This document shows, piece by piece, positions 13,001-24,000 of a stretch of 64,000 nucleotides of DNA. The stretch comes from Ignelater luminosus. Its lineage: Eukaryota > Arthropoda > Insecta > Coleoptera > Elateridae. Location: the NCBI GenBank assembly GCA_011009095.1, contig VTPC01090618.1, positions 495,734 through 559,733 on the forward strand, written 5' to 3'. The notes beneath the pieces were generated by a model, which was not told the DNA's origin, made no database searches, and saw nothing but the letters and a program-made list of their open reading frames with translations. Every line of letters starts with the position of its first letter. The first letter of the stretch is position 1. The position numbers were made by a program, and so were the translations under genes.

Positions 13001-13008
13001 TGATTTAA
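4046..13008 (+). CDS. MLH3: DNA mismatch repair protein MLH3 (3' exons: linker and endonuclease domain; 5' part outside window)
   Basis: MLH3 pairs with MLH1 as the MutL-gamma nickase for mismatch repair and meiotic crossovers. Exons by GT-AG and phase: 4046-4330 (tentative), 4673- or 4697-5647, 6974-7195, 7247-7525, 7771-8187, 8246-8391, and a possible last exon 12970-13008. If the last exon is wrong, the ORF reads into the intron and stops at 8412. The C-terminal domain is diagnostic. The metal-binding endonuclease motif DQHAVHERVRLE fits DQHA-x2-E-x4-E (about 7479-7514). ACRGAIKFGD spans the junction of the last two main exons, and CAHGRP ends the domain (about 8335). The linker end EWIKRTDNFGNEFYIHKRTG corresponds to a conserved MLH3 segment, which separates it from PMS2. 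The linker is long and Asn/Ser/Lys-rich, as is usual. The ATPase domain should lie left of position 1. Identity is strong; the outer exons are less certain. Confidence 0.85.
5960..6959. mobile_element. 1000-bp inverted-repeat (foldback) element, deletion derivative of a Tc1/mariner-like transposon
   Basis: The two ends are inverted copies of roughly 350 bp, beginning CAGTGTGTCCAAGATAAGGA at 5960 and ending with its complement at 6959, each flanked by TA. The spacer keeps a relic of a transposase C-terminus at about 6398-6510: WPARSPDLTPLDFF, then after a one-base frameshift WGYVKNHVLNQNFED. This is the SPDL-P-D catalytic region of Tc1/mariner-superfamily enzymes. It is therefore a non-autonomous, internally deleted element with very long terminal inverted repeats. 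It fills most of the MLH3 intron 5648-6973, and its right end lies 14 nt before the next exon. Confidence 0.85.
8412..9204. other. AT-rich non-coding DNA with a small hairpin element (8817-8944)
   Basis: No gene is visible. An imperfect inverted repeat pairs 8817-8853 with 8912-8944 (shared core TCATTATCCACTTTT), with a loop of about 60 nt, as in a tiny MITE. If the terminal MLH3 exon at 12970 is real, this is intron. Confidence 0.5.
9205..10462 (+). mobile_element. Mariner transposon, mauritiana subfamily, with intact ends
   Basis: The 26-bp terminal inverted repeats are perfect. They start CCAGGTGTATACCTATGAAA at 9205 and end with the complement at 10462, each flanked by the TA target duplication (9203-9204 and 10463-10464). 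The length of 1258 bp is typical of mariner. The CCAGGTGTA end and the encoded protein both point to the mauritiana (Mos1) group. The element sits in non-coding DNA downstream of, or inside the last intron of, MLH3. Confidence 0.95.
9376..10389 (+). pseudogene. Mariner transposase (DD34D), inactivated
   Basis: The frame starts at ATG 9376 (MSNFVPSNYDL) and ends CVASDGYYFED at 10389, close to the usual mariner length. It is readable throughout apart from a few lesions. A TAA at 9526-9528 replaces what should be a Glu codon before KFRSGDF. After FLHRIVTG (about 9838) the DEKWI block carrying the first catalytic Asp is missing, and the frame is shifted until about 9866, with a TAA at 9862-9864. 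The second Asp (FLDDNAPPH) and third Asp (YSPDLAPSDYH) remain, with exactly 34 residues between them, which defines DD34D. WVPHEL is present. The enzyme cannot be functional. The small number of lesions and the perfect repeats suggest a fairly young insertion. Confidence 0.92.
10480..10901 (-). mobile_element. Truncated Bari/Tc1-like transposon with transposase fragment
   Basis: The - strand reads AVWAGISSQARIEFLFIRNG, then LTAHRYITEVLEDHA, FMQDNARRHVARVVREYLDE and FDWPA (about 10735 down to 10485). This is the middle of a Tc1-superfamily transposase with the second catalytic Asp in QDNARRH. It stops before the SPDLNPIE region. Upstream a weak KKTRRKIYP segment (near 10765) may be more of it. 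A possible terminal repeat (CACTGGCGAGTAAACA on the - strand) ends at 10901 before TA. Only about 100 bp separate this end from the mid-protein, so the N-terminal half is deleted. The mariner inserted just to its left. Confidence 0.75.
11264..11425. mobile_element. Small GC-ended inverted-repeat element (MITE-like)
   Basis: Its ends are CAAGGGCGCCCGGAGGGGG at 11264 and, inverted, CAACGGCGCCCGCAGG from 11425, with G-rich and C-rich tracts just inside. The short imperfect repeats and C-A start resemble hAT ends. Flanks of eight bases (aactgaag / aactaaat) match only partly, so an eroded 8-bp duplication is possible but unproven. Confidence 0.5.
11470..12929 (+). mobile_element. Bari/Tc1-like transposon, both ends present, transposase dead
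   Basis: Perfect 28-bp terminal inverted repeats begin AACTACTCAAAAATGAATAG at 11470 and end at 12929; TA flanks both. The 1460-bp length suits a Tc1-like element. If MLH3 has its terminal exon at 12970, this element lies only about 40 bp upstream of that acceptor. Confidence 0.92.
11723..12712 (+). pseudogene. Bari-like Tc1 transposase remnant
   Basis: It starts MERRHLTPEQVNFAVDLQQR (N-terminal helix-turn-helix region) and continues SRRPGSG, then ASDQTVRNRLHE in the second DNA-binding region. The first catalytic block is degraded (YTDKSRF-like near 12176). GIMVWA and then FLDDNARQHT (second Asp, near 12440) follow, and then LSPDLN (near 12510). The C-terminus RRCQAVIDAHGDATTY ends at TAA 12710-12712. 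Several stops and frameshifts interrupt it, including TGA at 11927-11929. The motif order is that of the Bari-like Tc1 family common in insects. Confidence 0.85.
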
Positions 13009-14002
13009 GAAATATGGTTGACTATCAAGAATTATTAAATAGACTTATTTTCAGAATTAATGTTATGTTCATTATAATACGACTTGATAATATCATTGTA
13101 TGGTATCATTTTATAAAATTTGTACATGTGTATGCATTGTATAAGAGTTAAAGATTTATTAAATTGCTATGCTTTTCTAATTTGTTTTTGCTTAGGCAAT
13201 ATCTATGCATACTATAACCTTAATGGTAACAAAAAAATTAAACAACTTATATAGCACCTTCAGAATTAGTCCGGACGTTCACGAACATAAACTGGACGTT
13301 CATTTGGTGACCGTTAGCTCGAACAGTTCTGGTCCCACCTTTCTTAGCAAGACGGTTGATTTCTTCATTATCTGTGACTTTCTGATGATCTAACACGCAC
13401 AGCAAGGTAATTTTTTACTACCTTTTCCTAGCTGCTTTGGGGATTGCTTAAAGTGCCAAGCGCTTTTTAACTCGAAAGATAAAAATCTAAGAGCTTTTGA
13501 AGCTACCTGGGTGTCTGATAAAATGTAGATCTTAAGACCTATGGCATGAGTTTCTGCTTAGAAAACACATGGATTAGTACCTATCAGTTTTATTAGTTCG
13601 AGATTGGAGCCAAAGGCATTCGCAGTCATGTTGTTTTAGCGTAAAGTCGGTTGGTTTTGGAAGTTGGACCTGTGTCAATATTCTTAAGTAAATGAGCAGT
13701 AAGATCTTTCTTGTGTTTTTGTTGTTAATTTGTACATCTAGCGTTAGCTCTATGGCTATTGTGAAACTTGAATATGTTGACTCCATGTCCAAATTCACAA
13801 CAAATGGCGGAACGGGCAAGGGCATACTGAATTTTATTCTGGCCTTCCTATGGCGTTTATTGAAAAACCTCTATACACGAGTCTAATATTTTTCGATTTA
13901 AAAGCACCCATAAAGGTTTCATTGAAATTGGTTAAGACGGCTGGAGCAGCGCCAGTTTCGTGAAAGCCAATTTTAACCATTTTCCGATCTATAGTATTTT
14001 TT
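13009..14002 (-). other. Mostly unassigned; LINE RNase H scrap near 13320-13575
   Basis: On the - strand short segments in changing frames resemble the RNase H domain of Jockey/R1-type LINEs. These are AETHAIGLKIYILSDTQVASKAL (about 13565-13500, shown with a frameshift inside), then DHQKVTDNEEINRLAKKGG (about 13395-13340). The latter matches the GH-x-GNE-AD-LA end of RNase H. The rest of the interval shows nothing I recognise. Confidence refers to the RNase H reading. Confidence 0.4.
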
Positions 14003-14490
14003 TGTAAGGCTCGAGGAGCCCATTTAGACGAACGGCAAAATACATATCGACTGTATCAGAGTAAGAATGTCACAATATTAAAAATGTGAATTAATACATA
14101 AATAGCATAAAAGAAAGCCTCGATGGTATTAAAAACAAAACTTTCCTTATTGTTAAATTAATGAAGGTTACAAGTAATTAAGACTGCAATAGGAATGTCA
14201 AAGGTTTAATTAAAGCAAGAATGTATAGCTTAAGGATTACAATTTTTCTTTCTAAATTGACTGAAATATGTATAAATAGAAAATACAGAAAAACACAAGA
14301 CTCTTTTTCCACTGACCATGGACACATTATTAAGTAAGTAATATTTTTTAGTTTTTATTCTTATATTGTTATGTCTTGTTTTATATTATTTTGTGCAAAC
14401 ATATTAAGCTATGAAAACGTAGAATAAATTTGTGTAAAACCTCTTCCTGTGTCTAATTTTTAACATCAGAGAACCCAGATTATTGGTGTC
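14003..14490 (+). repeat. Possible solo LTR plus primer-binding-like site
   Basis: TGTAAGGCTCGAGGAGCCCA at 14003 looks like an LTR start. TATAAATA lies at 14271-14278 and AATAAA at 14423-14428, with a C-rich end before a sequence like TTGGTGTCATAGTG (about 14482) that could be a tRNA primer-binding remnant. No gag-pol and no second LTR were found. The alternative is a promoter of an unrecognised gene: ATGGACACATTATTAA/GTAAGT at about 14320 would make a short first exon. Both readings are weak. Confidence 0.3.
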
Positions 14491-14690
14491 ATAGTGTTGC
14501 CAGTGGTACTAAAGCTGACCTACTGGTAACACGACTTGTTTTCAATGTAGAATCGTCAGTAAAAACTTCATCGAGATCGGCGACGGTCTCACTGTGCCCT
14601 CCCCTTGTTAAGTAAATATTTCGAGTAGTTCCGATATTCAGTACTTAAATATGTTACCTAATTGAAACTTATGTTAAATACAAGTAACTA

Positions 14691-14917
14691 CAGTGTGATT
14701 GCAATTGATTGAGGATGGTTTAAATTTGGCGCCATGTTTAAATTGTTTTCATGTTGGTGCTACTTGTTTCACATATTGTTTACTGTTTGTTATTGTACCT
14801 TGTAAACAAAATCAGATTTGACAGATTGCAAAAAGTAAACAAGTATAGTGTCAACATGAAAATAATTTAAACATGGCGCCAAATTCAAACCATCTCAATC
14901 AATTGCAATCACACTAT
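14691..14917. repeat. Short foldback element
   Basis: Arms of about 66 bp (14691-14756 and 14852-14917) are near-perfect inverted copies, both containing GTGTGATTGCAATTGATTGA-type ends and TTTGGCGCCA, with a loop of about 95 nt. It is embedded in a tract (14600-15160) rich in variants of ACTTAAGTA. It is typical of a MITE. Confidence 0.8.
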
Positions 14918-15159
14918 ACTTATTTTCACAGTATTTAAGTATTTGACTTTAAGTATTTTATTACTTAACTAAATATTTCAGTGCTTAAATACCTACGAAA
15001 AAGTACCTACTTAAAGTAAGATTTTTACGTCACAAGTAAAACTATTTTTAAATATTAAGTACAATAGAATAATAAGAAGGTAACTTGAAATGTACAAGTA
15101 GATACTTAAGCACTTTTTTTACTTAAGTAAATATTTCAAGTACTTTCAATACTCAGTAA

Positions 15160-15642
15160 TTACAACAGCTCTCCTTTTTTTCAATTTAAAGTTCAAAAAG
15201 ACTTTTCCCGCCACTCTTGTGACGTCACAAGTCTTTGACAATATGACAACGCTGAAGACGAGACTGCCGGATGCAGATGCTGTTGATATTGTAGAAAGCG
15301 CTTAGAAGTTTGAATTTTGAATCTTCGAATTGTTGAGGTTATGCGGTATTATGTCGGTTATTTGTAAAATATTAAAAACGAAGAAGTACGAAATATTTAC
15401 AAAGTTTTATACAAATACCACTAAACCACAAAACAATAATCTGTGACAAACGTAATAAATACAGATACTTATAATAACATTGGTTGAAATCGACAAAGCA
15501 GAGAAACCCGACAACTAACGAATGACAGCAAAGGCACAAAACGTGATTGCAACGTTGTTAGCTCTACTATTTGTACAGACCGTCTACCGACGAACTGTGA
15601 CGTCACTAGTAAAAAAAAATTATTTTATTTCCCTGTAAAGCC
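15160..15642. other. Non-coding stretch with palindromic TGACGTCA sites
   Basis: No coding evidence. TTGTGACGTCACAA near 15217 and CTGTGACGTCACTAG near 15597 bracket the interval in inverted-looking contexts, so this may be another eroded inverted-repeat element. Confidence 0.3.
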
Positions 15643-16276
15643 CTAGTCACATTATCAAATAATTTGATCAAACTTGGCCATCAGTCTAGAATGATGACGT
15701 CAAAACTGACAAACTCAAGTTTGTATCAAACTGGGTGGTCACACTAGAAATAAAATAGTTTGTATTTACAAAAATACTGCATTTTTTAAATTGTGTGGCG
15801 TTAGAATATTAAATTAATTTATTATTTGTTTTACATTTTATTGTTTTCTTATTTCTTATTCACTACTGGCCACAAAAAACTGTAATAATTTTATGTTTAC
15901 TATAAATAATTTTTAGAATAATAATTATTTTTTAATAGTTAATATAATAATTCATTTTAATACCTGCGTATACAAACACCAGGTGAGTTGGTATTATGTA
16001 AAAATCAACAAAAAAGCGGTAGTAGCTGTTTCAACATTACGATTAGCATTGAGGCAGAATGAAAATTAACGAAAAGCAAAACAAACTTTTTTGGCTTCGC
16101 TCCTGCTTTACTATTTTCAAATTTAGCCAATCACGTAAGCCATCGCATCAAACTGACTGATGGATTTAGAAACGCCTCTAAAACTTAGAAAATTTGACCA
16201 AACTAAAAGTATGACGTCACTGTTTCAGACTGATAGTCAAGTTTGATCAAACTGATTGATAGTGTGACATAGGTTT
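15643..16276. mobile_element. Non-autonomous inverted-repeat element (about 630 bp)
   Basis: The left end (15643-15705: CTAGTCACATTATCAA, TTTGATCAAACTTG, CATCAGTCT, TGACGTCA) recurs inverted at the right end (about 16210-16276) with the same motif order and some mismatches, giving terminal repeats of about 62 bp. The interior has no open frame. It lies upstream of PRMT1. Confidence 0.7.
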
Positions 16277-16584
16277 AAGTCTTTAGTTATCAATTTATCA
16301 TATCATATTACGGAAAAAACTGTTAATGGATATTAACCTTATATCCTGTCTAGAATGATAATATGTGTTTAAATTTCAATAAACCCATTTTAGGAAACGA
16401 CCCCATTTTATTTAATGGGAATACAGTTTTATTTCTATCAAACTGTATGTTTACTTTGGTATTTATTTTCAAACCTTCTGTAGAATCTAAAATACAATGT
16501 GTGGATTTTTCGCATGCGCCAAATAATTCGTGAAATTTCGTTGTCCAAATGAAAAACGATCTCATTATTCGTTTCGGCATAAGA

Positions 16585-18135
<1,551 letters not shown>

Positions 18136-18203
18136 TTTATGTGTGGACATTGCTATTGCCATCCACTTTTCTTCTAATAAGTATTTTTTTTAATTGCTCT
18201 GGT

Positions 18204-18209
18204 AATAAA
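18204..18209 (+). terminator. Polyadenylation signal AATAAA downstream of PRMT1
   Basis: This is the first canonical AATAAA, 69 nt after the PRMT1 stop codon. Another lies near 18786, so longer 3' UTRs are possible. Confidence 0.6.
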
Positions 18210-19253
18210 TCCATTACGATGTTTTGTAACATTAAGATTTTTTTTTTCTTTAATTTATAAGATAACTACAAACCAGTTTGTTCATGATTTTGATTGTAAG
18301 CTCAGTATGTATAAGGTCGAGCTTTATTTATAAGATAATCAAGATTGAAGGCAATATTTTAACCCCTAATCTTTTTATGTTCACAATATAAATTTTAAAA
18401 CATTTTGTTAATGTGCCATGTGTTCCAGTGGTGTTTTATGCACAGCGTTTATATAATTATCTAAAATTTTATGGTTTTCTGATCACCCAATTTATGTTGT
18501 CAACATAAATATTTAAACTCAACATTGCTTATATCTTGTATACAAACAATTGAATATTTTCAAGTCTCAAATCATATACTAGAATGAGGAGGAAAATCAA
18601 AATTTTAATTTGGAAAGCAAAACAAGACCATTTGCTTTAAGTGTTCTACAGTTAGAATATATACTTGATTAGCCTAATTATATCTCTTTCTTCTATACTT
18701 AATACAAATTCAACTTGAATAGTTTGACATTGTTCATGAGCATGTTGTCGAGTGGTATATATGTATATGATAGGATTAATATTTAAATAAACAATACGTT
18801 TTGCAGAAAGTTTTATTCATTATTAACATTATTAGGAGTGATGTAATGATTAAGTGTTTCTATTTCAAAGAAAAAAAAAGGAAACAAATTTCATTATGTT
18901 AACTGCTGTGCTGTGCACAGATATTGCCAAACTAACTTATTGAATGTTCTGACTTCTGAGTGATATTTATGGAAACCAATTAAGTACATCTAAAATTTTA
19001 TATGAATATACATCACATGTTTATCAGTAATATTGATGTATTTAGTTAGAAACAAAAAGTAAATCATGTTAGAGTTGTAATTTTTAGAAAACAACACTCC
19101 CTCAAGACTGATGAATGAATGTAAAGACATTTTATAACAGTTTCCTCATTTGTTGGCTGATTTCTTTTTTGTTAATGTAATGAAGTTTGGTAAAGTCTGT
19201 GCTCTTGATTAAAAATGCACGGAATTAGTCATGATAACTTAAATACAGTTTAA
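18210..19253. other. PRMT1 3' flank, AT-rich, no gene seen
   Basis: AT-rich sequence without a supported open frame. It may contain the longer PRMT1 3' UTR. Confidence 0.5.
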
Positions 19254-19636
19254 CAACGAACTCCTTTAGAGTCGTTACTGAATTTGCGAAGTTTGTCCAC
19301 ATTTTTTTTTTTAAATTTTGACTTCAGATTTGGATTCTACATCAAACACTAAAGACAACATGGTGTCTTCGTTTTTTGATATCTCGTCGGGAACATGGTC
19401 AAAATGGCCGCCCAAATTGAAAAATTTTCAAACCTTTTGTTTTTACTTTAGAATTGTATTCTACATCAAAAAGTAAGAGACATGTATACTTTTGGTTTTT
19501 TGATATCACCTCGGGAACAGCGTCAAAATGGCCGTCGAAAGGTAAATGTTTGCTTATTTTTGTTAACAGACTGTTGCTTGAATTCAGTAACAAAACAGAG
19601 TTTGTTGTGGTTATGCTTTGCATTCCCAGATGTTTT
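19254..19636 (+). repeat. Dispersed repeat family, copy A (two internal repeat units plus terminal hairpin)
   Basis: It begins with the hairpin CAACGAACTCCTTTAGAGTCG and ends GGTTATGCTTTGCATTCCCAG. Two related units 124 bp apart each run from ATTCTACATCAAA (19334 and 19458) through TTTTTTGATATC and GGGAACA to GTCAAAATGGCCG. Other copies lie inverted at about 46.8 kb and 57.9 kb. There is no clear terminal inverted repeat and no coding capacity. The class is unknown. Confidence 0.85.
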
Positions 19637-19639
19637 TTG

Positions 19640-20349
19640 TAACTGTTTATTGTTTTTGATTATTTAAAAATTTCATGAATTTTCGTAACTTCATTGATCG
19701 GGCAAATGAATTTTAATTGAGGTGAAAATGCTTCAATGTAGGAAGACTTCTACAAGTATTAAACCAATAAATGATGAGCTTATTTTTCATGACTCGTTCT
19801 GTGCGTTGTTTTCTGATAGTTTTATATTTATATGATATTTGATATAGATAGTCACCACTTATTTATTATTGAAAATAAAAAATTCTTAAATAAAATTAAC
19901 TTTTTTTAACCTTGAGCATTTTCTCACCATATACTGAAATAATAAGCAAAGAAGTGAAAATAAATACGAAATAATTGACAAGGTTGGTAAAATAAAAATC
20001 AAGTTGAAACCATACGCAAGAAGAATATGGGTGTATCCATGAAAAACTATGAAGATTGGCAATTTTTAAAACTCAGTTTTCCTGACATTTCTTTTTCTTT
20101 TGGAACTCTAGTCAGGGAATAGAGACTGGAAAGGGGCCTTTGCTTGCAAAAGGTTATGTTTTATGTTGAAGTAAAGTGCCATTTCGGTCAATAATATGGC
20201 AAAATGTTATTAAGGAGAGTTGTTCAGAATATGAAATTATGATTATGCAAAATTTCACAAATATCGGATCACTTTGACTAAATCAGTGTTTGATTTGTAT
20301 TCTTGCATTGTAACTACAGGTTCTCCATCTGGTTATAATAGGTTCAGGT
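19640..20349. other. Unassigned AT-rich DNA
   Basis: No gene or repeat structure that I can support. Confidence 0.4.
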
Positions 20350-21180
20350 GGTAGTGGAATCCCTGGTAACTATACAGCTATGTGCAAAGCAGCCTTCAAG
20401 AAAACTTTCTTCGTGGAAGATATTGATTGACTGACAATAGCAAATTCTTTATGAATGCATTCACTAACACAATGTAATGAATGAGCTAAGCAAGTGATGT
20501 GCATTAAATATGGATAAAATATTTTGAGTACACCAGCTGCTTTTACCATATAAGGGGCAACATCACTGAGTAACAACAACACTTTTGCTGGTGCCCCAGT
20601 ACCGGGGTACAATATCCTAACACTGTCATTAAAAAGATTTGCAGTTGTTTGGTGGTTGGTTTTTTCCAGTTGCTTTGACACCAGCAAATAGAAAGTTCCT
20701 GCTAGTTAATGTTCCTACGATAAATTCGGTATATGTATAACAGCCTTGTGAATCTGTTTTTCAACAACACACATCCATATAGGATTTTCTCAATCTCCTT
20801 GCTTTTCTAAAAAGCTTCTAAAAACTGCATTTTTAAATTTATGCATAGGTATATTTGCTGCAACAAGTGCTTCACATAATTCAAAGGAAAACTCAGACCT
20901 TTTAGGTCCCGACATAGAAGATACTTTTTTAAATGCATTTTTTATTAACAATTGTTTTGTAGTTTTTCTTTTTACATTAGCTGCATGCAACGCCATTGTT
21001 AGATGCTGTGCAACATGAAGCCTTTTTGTTGCATTAATTAAATTAAATTGACTTGTTAGGGCTAAAATTAATAGGAAGTAAAAAACACTTACAGTTTTCT
21101 CACAGACTTGACAATGTAAAACTTCACCGTCAGTACTTAAACAAGAATCTATTTTTGCCCATAATTTGCACTTTTAGATT
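20350..21180 (-). pseudogene. hAT-type transposase remnant (BED finger / CGGBP1-like family)
   Basis: On the - strand: KLWAKIDSCLSTDG and LHCQVCEKTV (about 21175-21100) give the first half of a BED-like zinc finger. FELCEALVAANIPMHKFKN then FRSFLEKQGD follow at 20900-20790. After a broken stretch come KQLEKTNHQTTANLFNDSV, then VLLLLSDVAPYMVKAAGVLK and CLAHSLHCVSE, ending in SSTKKVFLKA (about 20380). That series is the hAT transposase core found in CGGBP1-like insect elements. A stop at 20789 and lost segments make it a pseudogene. The C-terminal dimerisation domain was not found. Confidence 0.75.
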
Positions 21181-22213
21181 GTCTATTTGGTAGCGTTTTA
21201 CAAATCTAACGCTTAACACAATTCTAACTATTTTTATGCTCGCTCACTCAATTGCAGAAGGTATATCAAAAGGACAGGCCTCTTATAACCACCGGTTCAA
21301 GATACAAAGTAAGAAGGGTTGAACAACAACATATTTTTTTGGGAAATGAAATATCTCTTATTCATTGATAAGCCGGAAACAAATTTAAAGCCAAACCGAT
21401 GTTAAAATAAAATTTCTTCCATTTGGCTCAATCTTCTTACAAAAGTCACTTTTAAACAGCATTTGCCTTTGTTAGACTTGTCAGAGAAAAAATGTGTTTC
21501 AACAGGAATATAACTTGGCTTGTCTAGATATTTCTAGTTAGTAAATTTAATAAGCTGAAAAAAGATTATTGAAATACTCTGAAGAGTTGAAAAATCCAAG
21601 TACGGGAATTGGTGTTTACCTGGCTCGTCAGGTAACTTCTAATCCTTCTATTGTTCCATAAATTAAGAAAATTGAACTTATTCGAAGAATATGCATTATG
21701 CTTACCCGGTTGTAGCAGTTTTGAATTGTTTGTGACTAAAGAATTACAATTTTTTTTAATCAAGATATTTTCAAACATTTTATACTATAGGATTTATAAA
21801 ATTTTCTGATTTAAGTTGGAAATCCCACTAAAAGGCATAGAAAAGCAAAAAATGCTTTAAAAAGGCAAATATCGCCAAAAACCTCTAAAAAGGCAGACAT
21901 ATTTGGAATCTGCATTGTTGAAAAAGATTTTAATTTTAATGTGCCTTAAGTTCGACCAAGTACAAAGAAAATAAACTTACCTAACTATCTGATCTCTAAT
22001 TATAACAATCAAGTTCCGAATCATCAGAATTAAGGGGATGGATGAGATTATTAGATTTCAAGTATTGAATTCTGATTTGAAGTCTCCAATGTTATATTTT
22101 TTACTTCTATTAAACTATCCCCATTGCATATTTCTCATAATAATGAGTGTGGGCTCAGTTCTTATTTGAATTTTGAACAGTTCGTGTGTTGTGGTGGTTT
22201 ATTTTTATAGTGA
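21181..22213. other. Unassigned AT-rich DNA with a short AAAAAGGCA-rich patch
   Basis: At about 21830-21900 variants of AAAAAGGCA recur several times, as sometimes seen near hAT ends. Nothing else is supported. The open frame 21566-21778 (-) has no recognisable features. Confidence 0.35.
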
Positions 22214-22850
22214 GTCATGAACAGTAGTTGTAGTGCAGAGGAGAGAAGAAGACTACAGCATGTCAGAAAAAATTCAGGGACAGATATAAAGGCGAGCAAA
22301 GTTGTTTGGATCAAGTGAAAGAAAGAAACAAGAAATGTTATAACTCAAAAAAGCTGTGAGAAAAAGAGCAACACTGTGGCAAGAAAGAAGAAAAACCAAT
22401 TAGCTCAGGCTCAGTGCAGAAACCAAAAAAAAGATGCACTCCAAAACAAAAAAAACTCTACTCCTGAAAGTTTAGGGAAAATTGTAAAACAAACGTCAAT
22501 TGTTTTGCCCTCTTCACCAGGAAGGCAAGTTTTGGCTCTTCAAAAACTCATGCATCAAAGTTAGCGAATATAGTCAAGGCTCCTAGCTGTGACAAGAGCA
22601 TAAAAAATATTATAACAAAATTCTATGAAAGTAATGAAATTAGCATGGTAGACCCTACAGCGCACCTGCTTTATACAATAAGAAGCATTTACTTTATTTA
22701 AGGAATTGCATCCAGATACCTCCTTACATCAAACCTTCCAGAGATATTCCACACAACATTTGTATATGTAAGTACCAATCCTTCCTTTAAACCAACAGTT
22801 ACGAACTTCCTTGAATCAGTAAGGTGCCCCCAAGGACTAAATTGGCTTGT
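22214..22850 (+). pseudogene. Decayed transposon-associated coding remnant
   Basis: A Lys/Arg-rich segment (ERKKQEM, KKAVRKRATLWQERRK, about 22317-22395) is followed after several stops by PPYIKPSRDIPHNICICKY (about 22718-22775). An x-PHN(V/I)CxCKYH motif after a basic N-terminus belongs to a multi-copy uncharacterised protein family of arthropods and cnidarians that I associate with DNA transposons. Family assignment is from memory of the motif. The frame is thoroughly broken. Confidence 0.4.
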
Positions 22851-23090
22851 ATAACAACAAAACAAGTTCATATATCTTACAGTTTGACTATTAGAACTTG
22901 ATTATTTTCATTATTTTGACTAGAGTCTTGCTTTAAAGTTAGTTTCTGCTGATAGATTTACCTTTATAGGAGCCATTTATCAGCCTCTGAGAGCTCCATT
23001 GCTCATCAGTCCTCTAGAAAGTAAGAAATAAAATTCTTATATTTAAATCTATTAGTACTACACATCAATTTATTATTTTGATTACAGTAG

Positions 23091-23182
23091 TATACAGGAG
23101 AGTCCAGGCTTGCTAGGCGCATAGGAAATTGCATTGGAGTCACCTTTCTTATGCGCCTAATCGGCTTGGAGTTCCCTGTATG
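23091..23182. repeat. Tiny foldback (about 90 bp)
   Basis: ATACAGGAGAGTCCAGGC at the left pairs inverted with the right end (ATACAGGGAACTCCAAGC on the other strand); both continue into TAGGCGCATA. The arms are about 36 bp around a short loop. Confidence 0.7.
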
Positions 23183-24000
23183 TATATCACATGTAAAATC
23201 CTGCTGTTGGTTTCAAAATAATCTGGGATGTTGGCCAACTATTTCCTAAGAAAGAAATTTATATTTTAGAATTAAAACTATAGTAGTTGGCCATTGTTTT
23301 AAAACAAATAGGCGGTTCAAATTGGTTGACTACAGGAACATTTAAATTTGGATTGAGCGAGATCCTTATCTTTGGATTTCGCAAAACATCACAGAGAGCA
23401 TCCCATCTAATGACATTATGCTCTCTACTATCCTTGTAATAGTAACATCCTTTGTCCAAGAAAATTAAACTTGCGCGATTATATTTGTTTGGTTCGTGTA
23501 ACGGCCTCCAGCACCTGCAGGCCAATAATGATCCCGCCAACCCCTTTCTCCTCTGATCTTATATACGTACTTATTACTAAGGGGGAAGACACACCAAGCC
23601 GTAGAGGTTTTCTCTACCATACTGCTTCCTTCACCCTTCCTAATCTATTCTCCCAACTAACACCACTTCTGTTATCTGGTCTTCACACCCATTCTTTTTA
23701 ATTAATTATGAATCGTCTTTTCAGACATATTCTTTTCGTTTTCTACTAGCTGACCTGAGCAGCCTGGGTTTACGCTTCGTCAGGATGCCGTGCCTAATGC
23801 CTTGTCACCGGCAAACAAGATGTGTCTACATAGAAAGGCCCATATAATAATGACGAGCGGAATAATTGGTTCCTATACCAAAGATTCCGCATCCATAGAA
23901 GCCCCATGGGAGCCCTCTTACTCAGGCAAGTTAGCTCAACGGACGTCCTACGGCTAGTATGATTTTTCATAATCAATTATAAAAGTCGTGAGGAGTAGAA
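23183..24000. other. Unassigned; GC-richer block at 23480-23960
   Basis: A block of about 480 bp is clearly less AT-rich than its surroundings and carries short open frames on both strands, but no motif I recognise. It may be old transposon sequence; no Pol III promoter boxes were found to support a SINE. Confidence 0.35.

Noticed and set aside
19399..19667. Overlapping open frames on both strands in repeat copy A, with a similar one in copy B
   Set aside because: The resemblance between copies comes from the repeated DNA; no frame is open in all three copies and no protein motif is visible.
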